From positions 11,006,347 through 11,070,346 of the forward strand of contig AP025042.1 in NCBI GenBank assembly GCA_036186865.1: a DNA stretch of 64,000 nucleotides, read 5' to 3'. Source of the stretch: Eustoma russellianum. Its lineage: Eukaryota > Streptophyta > Magnoliopsida > Gentianales > Gentianaceae. How positions within the stretch are numbered: position 1 is the stretch's first letter; the number at the start of each line of letters is the position of its first letter. A program made the position numbers and the translations under genes. The notes beneath the pieces are model-generated. The model was given only the letters and a program-made list of their open reading frames with translations. It ran no database searches and had not been told where the DNA came from. Below are positions 56,801 to 64,000 of the stretch, piece after piece.

Positions 56801-58013
56801 CCTTATGGGTGTTTATGTTTATATGTCCGTTCCATAACGTCGTAATCTAGGTGAGAGGTTAGGTGTCATAGGGGCGAGTTTATGTTTACGTTTGGCTGAG
56901 TGTAGCATCATGTCTGAGACCCGGGATCTGTGCCAAACGTGTCCCCTTTAGTCTGTATATGTATGATGTAACACTAAGGTTGGACCATCTGGATTCATAG
57001 ATGGTATTGTGACTACTCGGGGAGTCACTGTTAGTCTATGTGCATATGATGTAACACCGTGGTTGGACCACCGGGATTCATAGACGGCACTGGGGACTAC
57101 TTAGATAGTTCAGTCGATGAGTCTTGTGTACGTTCATACCAGATATGATATATTATGAGCACAGCTGTGACTATTATGATACAGAAACAATTATGATTTG
57201 AAACGCTACTTTCTGGAAAAAGATGCATGACTTTTATATCACATAAGCATACTGCATGTTTACCCGTGTCAGCCTACCGGACATAAGCTTTGACCCTTAG
57301 CAAACCAAGGATGACAGTACTGTGAAGGATGGACATTGTCACAAGAAAAAGAACCTGACTACTAAGTACAAGAAAGGAAAAACGATAGTTGTATAAACGA
57401 CTTAATCTGTGATTTACTTCCAGGGTTGCCTGTTTTTATGTATTCGTGCAACATTACCTTATCTATTAGTACAGGTTAAATTACGTGATGTCATTGTCCA
57501 TGTTATGATTTACTTACATAAAGTCGACAGTTATGATTTACCTGCTCTGCTTTATTTACCTGACATTACATGACATTTTATGTCACTATTTGTGTTACAT
57601 TCATTGTACACCATGCATGATCCACATAAAGAACCTAGGCGGATAGACTTGTTGAGCGATTCGTTATCACTCACCCTATCATTTACCAGATCACAGGACT
57701 AGAAGCTAGTTCACATACAGAGAAGGATGCACCGGGGATAGGTTATCAGTGATGGATGTATGGACCCGTTGATGTGGTTCTTTTATGTTTTATCAGTTTT
57801 GTATCTCGATTTTGTACTGGCGACACTTCTGATGTATTTGGATTTAGTTAGTTTTATGCATGTTAATTACGCTTTGAACATTTTATATTGCTTCCACGAT
57901 TTCGATACATTTTTTGTTAATGTGCTACGAATGTCATCGACACCTTGTACTTCTCGTTGCAGAGTACGGCGGGTACACCGTGCTGATACCCTAGTCCCGG
58001 ACGAGGTGCTACA
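53841..58013 (+). repeat. Element E 3' LTR (4,173 bp)
   Basis: This is the uninterrupted partner of the split 5' LTR. It starts TGTTACGACC and ends GGTGCTACA. Several open frames (54032-54325, 54572-54934, 54751-55005) correspond to altered frames in the 5' copy and have no domain. The target duplication CAAGC follows at 58014-58018. Confidence 0.92.
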
Positions 58014-58018
58014 CAAGC

Positions 58019-59580
58019 TGAAGGACATTGATTGATCTCACACTTAGAACCTAAGAATGTTAAAGAAGCCTTAGGTGATATATCATGTATAGATGTCATG
58101 CATGAGGAATTGAACCAATTTACCAGGAACAACGTATGGGACTTAATACCTAAACCAGAAAATAAATCCATTATAGGGATGAAATGTGTATTTAGAAACA
58201 AAATGGATGAACAAGGAAACATCACACGAAATAAGGCTAGGCTAGTCGTACAAGGTTATAATCAACTAGAAGGAATAGATTATGAAGAAACCTTTGCACC
58301 CGTTGCACGACTAGAAGCAATTAGATTGTTACTTGTTATTGAAAGTCTAAGCAACATTAAACTCTTCCAAATGGATGTCAAGAGTGCATTCTTGAATGGA
58401 TACATCCAAGAAGAAGTTTTTGTCAAACAACCCCCTGGATTTGAAGATCCCAAGAATCCTAACCATGTATACAATCTTAAGAAAGCTTTATATGGCTTGA
58501 AACAAGCTCCAAGAGCTTGGTATGATAGATTTGCAAACTTTTTTATTGCAAATAATTATCAAAGAGAGACCATAGACAACATATTATTCTTAAGAAGAAA
58601 AGAAAATGACTTATTAATAGTTCAAATATATGTAGACGATATTATCTTTGGTTCAACCAACCCTACCCTAGTAAAGGACTTCGAAGAATGTATGGAGCCA
58701 GAATTTGAAATGTCAATGGTACGAGAGTTGAATTACTTCTTAGGGCTTCAAATCAATCAAACCCCTCAAGAAATCCACATTAGTCAACTTAAGTATGTCA
58801 ATGATATGATTAAGAAGTTTGGATTTGAAGAGTTGAAACCAACACCTACCCCTATGAGTGTGAGTACCAAACTAGATAAAGATAAAAATGATAAACCATT
58901 TGATGACACACTATATAGGTCCATGATTAGGTCATTGTTATACTTAACTGCATCAAGACCTGATATAATGTTTAGTGTGTGTATGTGTGTAAGGTTTCAA
59001 TCTTGTCATAAAGTATCATATTACAATGTGGTGAAGAAGATATTTAGATATCTTAAACACACACCTCACTTAGGACTTTGGTATGATAGAAACACTAAGT
59101 TGGAACTGTATGCTTATAATGATGTTGATTATGGTGGTTGCAAAATTGACAGAAAATCCACTAGTGGGACTTGTCAACTCATAGGAACCAACCTCATTTC
59201 GTGGTTCTCTAAGAAACAAGCTAGTGTAGGTCTCTCTACCACCGAAGCCGAGTATATAGGCTTAAGTTTATGCACTACCCAAATACTTTGGCTTAAACAA
59301 CAACTTAGATTTTGGCATTAAAATGAATAAGATTCCAATTTTCTGCGGTAGCACAAGTGCGATTAATCTTTCTCAGAATCTGGTACTTCATTCTAAGACC
59401 AAACACATAGAAGTTTGATACCATTTTCTTCGTGAGCATGTTCAAAATGGGGACATAACCATAGATATGTAAGAATTGATCATCAAGTAGCTGACATCTT
59501 CACCAAACCCTTTAATCAAGTCACTTTTGAAACTTTAAGAGCGAAGTTAGGTGTGACAACCTACGATACAATCACATAAT
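58019..59580 (+). pseudogene. pol: A2 reverse transcriptase and RNase H
   Basis: The continuation of A2 pol resumes directly after element E. The frame 58032-59321 (429 codons) is open: LEPKNVKEAL, RLVVQGYNQ, ETFAPVARLEAIR, FQMDVKSAFLNG, ALYGLKQAPRAW, the catalytic YVDD at 58629-58640, then SMIRSLLYLTASRPDI, and RNase H motifs YNDVDYGGC, DRKSTSG and TTEAEYIGLS. A TGA lies just upstream of the frame. After 59321 the last 85 codons (ending in the TYDTIT stop near 59578) are split by shifts and a stop. RT-RNase H is by far the best preserved part, yet cannot be made as part of a full polyprotein. Confidence 0.92.
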
Positions 59581-59599
59581 TCTATATTTTGCATGATTT

Positions 59600-59927
59600 G
59601 CAAAATAAAAGGGAAGATAAAATAAGAACATGATTTTAGATTTTAAGTCCTGATTTGGAGGTTGAATAATAAGTTAGGTTCAATTGGTGTTAAATTGGCT
59701 TGGAGCATTGGTTAAGGGGGAGAGTGTAATTTGAGGGGAGCACATATGTTAAAAACATGTATCTAAAAAGAGTTTTAAGAGTTTGAAAACAATTGGTATA
59801 GAGTTGGTAACTTTTTAAAACAATCCAAGTGATATAAAATTGGTAGATATATGATAAACAATTGGTAAAGAGTTGTGACAATAAATCGTGTATGGTTATT
59901 TTGAGAATCATCCAAAAACGGGGAGAA
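59600..59927 (+). promoter_or_regulatory. A2 multiple polypurine-tract zone
   Basis: This corresponds to 1378-1655 in A1. Purine runs are AAAAGGGAAGATAAAA near 59606, AAGGGGGAGAG near 59713, GAGGGGAGC near 59730, and GGGGAGAA before the LTR at 59920-59927. Confidence 0.72.
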
Positions 59928-60190
59928 TGTTGAGAAATATGTTTGGATAATTTTCAAAGTCATGATTTTAAGTGTTGAATACTTAAAAATGTCATACATG
60001 GTATTATACATGATTAAAACTTGAATAAATAAAAAAAATGACATCGATCTCTCAGGTTATTGCACTTCGATCGGTCCATGTACATCGATCTTTCACATCG
60101 ATCGATCCATGTAAGGCAGAGAAAAACCAAGACCTTACTATGAGACATCGATCTCTAAACCTAAGACATATTGATCGATCGATGTATATC
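59928..60190 (+). repeat. A2 3' LTR, truncated after about 263 bp
   Basis: It starts TGTTGAGAAATATG, matches the A2 5' LTR and A1 LTR, and includes the first CGATCGATCGATG motifs. Similarity ends at GATGTATATC, where RTE sequence begins. The remaining 1.4 kb is not in the window. Confidence 0.88.
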
Positions 60191-60512
60191 GCTAGTGTCT
60201 GGTGAGGGTAAGAGGCAGACAAACAATACCTCTATCCTAAGAGATAGAGAGTTTGCTTCCACGTCTTTATATATATCTACGTAGATAGTACAATAATAGG
60301 AATATGTACTAGTTGAAAGACAAAGATCAAAACAAAAAAGTGCAAGTAAGCCTAAAGTGTAGAAACTATCTAATCCTCTAAGTATGCCCTAAGGTGCCCT
60401 TATATCCTGTCTACCCCTCCTTAACCTTAATCCTCTGCTTCTATGAACTCCTATCCTGGACCATGTCCGCAGAGAGGTGCAACTCTAGTAAGTCATACCT
60501 AATATGCTCATC

Positions 60513-60821
60513 TCACGTCAGTTTGGGCCTATCTTTACTCCTCTTCCCTTCTACAGTGAGGCTTACAATTGCTCTGACAGACGCCATTGTATGTCTCCTC
60601 TTGACATGCCCAAGCCATCTCAGTCTTCCCTCTCTTATCTTATCTGCTATACTAGCCACCCCTAACCTTTCTCTATATACCTCATTTCTTATCTTGTCTA
60701 GCCTTGTATGTCCATACATCCACTTCAGCATCCTCATCTCTACCACTTCCATCTTCTGCAATTGTGTTCTCTTGATGACCCAACAGTCTGTTCCATATAA
60801 CATTGTCGGCTGCACTGCCAC
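60513..60821 (-). pseudogene. RTE C-terminal segment
   Basis: The minus-strand frame carries MLYGTDCWVIKRTQLQKMEVVEMRMLKWM and a late RLRWLGHVKRR motif, a signature of RTE-clade ORF C-termini. The region between this and the RT (60830-61100) has shifts and stops. The function of this domain is not known to me. Confidence 0.82.
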
Positions 60822-61100
60822 CCTATAAAAATTTTTCCTTTAATTTAATTGGAAAATTCTTGTCACATAGCACCCCTGAGGCCATCCTCCACCTACACTA
60901 ACCTGCCTGAACTTGGTGTGCTATGTTACTTTATATGTCTCCATCTTGCTGTACAAATGATCCTATGTACTTGAACTTACTTACCTTTGGAACCACTTGA
61001 CCTTAGATGGTGAGTTGACTATTTTCATCGTCGGCTGCACCGTTGAAGTCGCAATGCAGATACTCAGTCTTAGAATGACTAATCCTTAGGCCTTTTCTCT

Positions 61101-61866
61101 CTAAAGCACCTCGCCACCTTCTAGTCTCATACTCAGGTTACGTCTTTTTTCCGTGTCTAATACAATATCATCAGCGAAAAGCATACACCATGGGATTGTC
61201 TCTTGGATCGGCTTTGACAACTCGTCTAGGACAACTGCAAAAAGAAATAGGCTCAAAGCGGACCCTTGATGAAGGCCTACCTCTACTGGGAAGAAGTCTG
61301 TATTCCCTACATGCGTATGAGCAGTTGTTTTCGTCCTAGCATGCATATCCCTAATTATGTCTATATACTTCATAGGAATCCCTCTTCCATCCAGACTATC
61401 CCATATCAGTCTACGTGCCACACTATCATACGCTTTTTCAAGATCGATGAAAACCATATGTAGATCACGCTTCTTCTCCCCATACTTCTCCATCAATCTC
61501 TTTAAGATGTGTATTCCTTCCGTAGTTAACCTTCCTGGCATAAAACCAAATTGGTTTACCATAACTTGAGTTTCTTCCCTAATTTTATTGTCGATTACTC
61601 TCTTCCATAACTTCACAGTATGACTTAGCAATTTAATTCCCCTGTAATTCCCACAATACTGTTCGTCTCCTTTTCTCTTATATAGAAAGACCACTACACT
61701 CCTCCATTCATCTGGCATTTTTTCTATTTTTAAAATAAGGTTGAACAGAGTAGATAATCATTGAACCCCTTCTTCTCCTAAACACTTCCACGCCTCAATG
61801 GGTATGTTATTCAAGCCAACTGCCTTAGCTCTTCCCATACGGATTCTGGTTATTCTGTTAACTAAA
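61101..61866 (-). pseudogene. RTE reverse transcriptase
   Basis: Upstream of 61718 the minus strand reads AKAVGLNNIPIEAWKCLGEEG, then a stop. The frame 61101-61718 has EWRSVVVFLYKRKGD, NYRGIKLLSH, NQFGFMPGRLTTEG, FIDLEKAYDSV, LHQGSALSLFLFAV and FADDIVL. The catalytic F-A-D-D box is intact. The protein primes at nicked target DNA to copy the element RNA; this truncated copy lacks the endonuclease. Confidence 0.88.
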
Positions 61867-61870
61867 TATG

Positions 61871-62586
61871 TTAAGAATTAGACGCAGGTGTAGTCGAATC
61901 TAGATTGGATTTGGATGGATTTGGGACCTCTTGAACAACATTCTATTTGCTTAGCAATAAATAAACTTTGACCAAGCAAACACCAAACAAGAAATCCTGC
62001 CTAAATTCGTATGGGATAAAAGTAAATTATCTATTAGAGCTATACGTATGTACCCAATCTGAAATATCTCACTGGTCCTGGTTGAAAAAATCGAGAATGA
62101 TTCATCACATTACGTCAATGAAAAAAGAAATTGCATTATAATAAATAGTAAGAATATGGAACCAGTTGATATCTATAAGTGAAAAAGCATTATGTTTTCA
62201 ATATTTACAATATCATTAACATAAGATGGTTTGCACCTCTATCAATGAACCAATCATACATGAATGATGAGCTGTAGGTTTGAGCTGTTGATAAGAATGT
62301 TAGTAAAGTAAAATTTCTCGAGATGAGTTTGAATCAAGTCGGCCATTGGTTTGAGCCGTTGGTTTCTCGTGGGAAGAGTGAAAAAATTGAGAAAACGATT
62401 TTTAATTTTGAGATGTATTCACCACAAAAATAGGCAGGGTTATTGAATTTAGTAGTTACTGGCTTATAGATCATAGACTTAAAGGGAAAAAAAAGACTTT
62501 GTGTTGCTGGTCAGGCGGGGTTGGAAGGTCAACCTGCTACCCGACATGCACGAACCCATGATTCATGTTATTTTTAAGTCCGACCC
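61871..62586. other. Unassigned AT-rich stretch
   Basis: About 0.7 kb with no open frame over 60 codons, no repeat shared with the rest of the window and no RNA gene that I can recognise. It may be host intergenic DNA or decayed transposon. Confidence 0.4.
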
Positions 62587-63189
62587 TGTAGCGCCCCGCT
62601 CCTGAACTCTAACATTGAGAACAGTGCATCTGTCGTATCTTGTTAAGGATAATATAAGGCGTCGAATCAATTTTCTACATGTCCGAAAATACGTAGAAAT
62701 TTTTCTCGCGGAAACGAAATACAATAACATTAAGTTTCATGATAAAACAAATCCTCAGTACAAAACAATAAGTACTGGTATCTACAGTCAGAAAACTCCA
62801 AACAAAGTAAAGTCCGATGAGATCCCAAAGAAGATAAAGATGAACAGTAGCAGGTCTTCTCGTATCCTAGGTGCGACTGTCAGTCTGCCCACTCTACCGT
62901 ATCAGCCCCATCCTCAACAAAGACATAGTCGTAGACGTCCTCATGCTCACCTGGAGGGGGGAGTAGGGGTGAGTGACGGGAAATCACCCAGTAGGCACCT
63001 GCCTCCAACTAGTACAAGACGAGCATACAAAAATGATATAACACATAGCACATAACATGATATCACATAAGCATATGAAAGAATGCGGAAAGGTAATTCA
63101 CTCCAGATAAAGAATGCGCAACATGGTGATGCATGTCCTACTATGCATGTCACACGCAACGAAATCATGTCACACATAATGCCGATATC
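62587..63189 (+). repeat. LTR-like start (element F), interrupted by B3
   Basis: The sequence TGTAGCGCCCCGCTCC at 62587 looks like the start of a plant gypsy LTR, similar in style to the E LTR start. The region includes a short inverted repeat GGGTGA...TCACCC (about 62967-62989). It breaks at 63189 where a family-B LTR starts. The open frame 62615-63055 has no recognised domain. The call rests on terminal motif style only. Confidence 0.4.
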
Positions 63190-64000
63190 TGTAGAGAAAA
63201 AGGGGTTTGAGTGATTTTCAAATGCATGATTTAAATGTGCACAAAAACGAGCATAAGATAAAACGTGCATGATATATAGACATGTGTGCATGATAACTTG
63301 ACATTACTTGCCTTATTTAGCTTATATATTATGTTGCCGTACTAACGAGCCATGAAGCATTAAAGCTTACATCATATGGCGAACATTTGTTGAGTTTATA
63401 CTAGTTTCAGGTGCCACAATTAATGAACTAAAGTAGTTCATTAAGTGAAGTACTTAGTTTAATAAACTAAGTAGTTCATTAAAGGAAGATGCATTTGGAA
63501 AAGGCACAAAGGCAACATGGCTATGGAAGGAAAGTCTTCTCCTCCTCCCCACATTCAATGTCACACGTTTTTATACACATATATATACTATATTTTCAGA
63601 TTTTTTTTATAAAAGGCACATACACATGTATTCCAACGTACTAACGACACGTTATATATCTTACGTACGTACGTTAACGTCACACCACTATACTTAACTC
63701 ATATTTATGAGTATATTCAGGTCTTATATCATATGATATAAGATATGGTGATGACAAATTAAATACGACACGATAAAAGGTTCTAAACCGAAATTTGTCG
63801 TATCGGACGAATACCGAAACTTCGCCAATGTGTCACGTACTTGCCATAAATAAATGGCCAGCCCATATACATCAAAAAATTGATGAAAATTTCGTGATAC
63901 ACATGGTGTGATTAGCCAAAAATACTTTCCATGTTGGCACACACAAATCACCCCACATTTAGGCCAAAATGTGAAGATTCCAATTTTAATTTTGACACAT
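63190..64000 (+). repeat. Family-B LTR (B3), start part, runs off the window
   Basis: It starts TGTAGAGAAAAAGGGG, a variant of the B LTR start, and follows the B LTR through the hairpin block (63419-63480), the perfect palindrome (63723-63742) and the TATA candidate near 63845. It is more diverged from B than the tandem units are from each other. The five bases before it are ATATC; the other end is outside. Confidence 0.85.

Larger units (their letters stand above)
24750..58013 (+). mobile_element. Element E: Ty3/gypsy-like retrotransposon with 4.2-kb LTRs and gag only
   Basis: E starts TGTTACGACC and ends GGTGCTACA. It is flanked by CAAGC (24745-24749 and 58014-58018), and removal rejoins the A2 pol frame. 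Its 5' LTR is 24750-28216 plus 51305-52000 (about 4,163 bp, split by B) and its 3' LTR is 53841-58013 (4,173 bp). The internal region is only 1,840 bp: primer site, a degenerate gypsy gag and a polypurine tract. No protease, RT or integrase is present, so it is non-autonomous. TTTCGAGGATGAAATTTTT before the polypurine tract is a common plant gypsy context. Confidence 0.92.
20147..60190 (+). mobile_element. Element A2: Sirevirus-like Ty1/copia split by nested insertions
   Basis: A2 is recovered in two parts: 20147-24749 (5' LTR, primer site, gag, protease, integrase) and 58019-60190 (reverse transcriptase, RNase H, polypurine zone, start of 3' LTR). At the split the reading frame continues directly across the CAAGC duplication (24745-24749 / 58014-58018), apart from one TGA soon after. 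Without the insert, A2 is about 6.8 kb as preserved. It shares LTR and RT with A1. The 3' LTR is cut after about 263 bp where the RTE sequence starts. No full-length protein is possible because gag, protease-integrase and pol all carry stops or shifts. Confidence 0.92.
60191..61870 (-). mobile_element. RTE-type LINE, 5'-truncated
   Basis: A minus-strand non-LTR retrotransposon of the plant RTE clade. Its 3' end lies at about 60191; the last bases on the minus strand (CTCTTACCCTCACCAGACAC) resemble the usual plant RTE tail. Reverse transcriptase is at 61101-61866 and the C-terminal segment at 60513-60821. The 5' part with the endonuclease is missing; homology fades near 61870. No target duplication was identified. 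Confidence 0.85.

Noticed and set aside
58032..59321. 429-codon copia RT frame as an active gene
   Set aside because: It is one part of a polyprotein cut by a 33-kb insertion, with stops on both sides.

Overview
The window looks like plant nuclear DNA, almost certainly an angiosperm. It is AT-rich and carries methionine-tRNA primer-binding sites, Sirevirus-type Ty1/copia elements, Ty3/gypsy-type elements, L1-type LINEs with a DUF4283-like ORF1, and a plant RTE-type LINE. No bacterial, phage or organellar genes were seen, and no intact host gene. I cannot name the species. The only host coding sequence I recognise is a short, broken fragment (13925-14195, minus) resembling the N-terminal part of plant homoserine kinase. 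LAYOUT. 1-4031 is the 3' part of a Sirevirus-like copia element (A1). It abuts a reverse-oriented LTR of a second Sirevirus-like family (B', 4032-7995), which carries a 5'-truncated LINE (LINE-a, 4297-7632). B' ends exactly inside the 5' LTR of a gag-only Ty3/gypsy-like element (C, to 13815), whose 3' LTR is split by a solo LTR (11906-13358, TSD GATTG). Next come the homoserine kinase relic, a complete but dead minus-strand copia element (D, 14485-19886, TSD GTAAA) and about 0.25 kb of host flank. 20147-60190 is one copia element of family A (A2), split after its integrase by a gypsy-like element (E, 24750-58013, TSD CAAGC). E is split in its 5' LTR by a gag-only Sirevirus-like element (B, 28217-51299, TSD GACAG). 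B is split by a full-length LINE (LINE-b, 28475-34219, 19-bp TSD) and a truncated LINE (LINE-c, 47451-49748). A2 breaks off in its 3' LTR at about 60190 against a 5'-truncated RTE element (to about 61870). The right end holds about 0.7 kb without recognisable content, an LTR-like start (62587-63189) and another family-B LTR that runs off the window. HOW THE PARTS RELATE. Exact target-site duplications and rejoined reading frames give the order of events: A2, then E, then B, then the LINEs in B; on the left, C, then B', then A1 and LINE-a. Family A is thus both outermost host and inner guest, so the A and B families were active over overlapping times. Three elements (B, C, E) keep LTRs, primer site, a gag-like region and polypurine tract but lack pol, so they would have depended on other elements for reverse transcriptase and integrase. 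The most unusual structure is in B: its 3' LTR is preceded by seven tandem copies of a 1,096-1,100 bp chimeric unit (about 0.91 kb of the LTR start joined to about 0.19 kb of the polypurine-tract zone), at 38922-46605. All junctions share one breakpoint, so this looks like one rearrangement that was later amplified. Similarity statements are by-eye comparisons; no alignment or database search was run.
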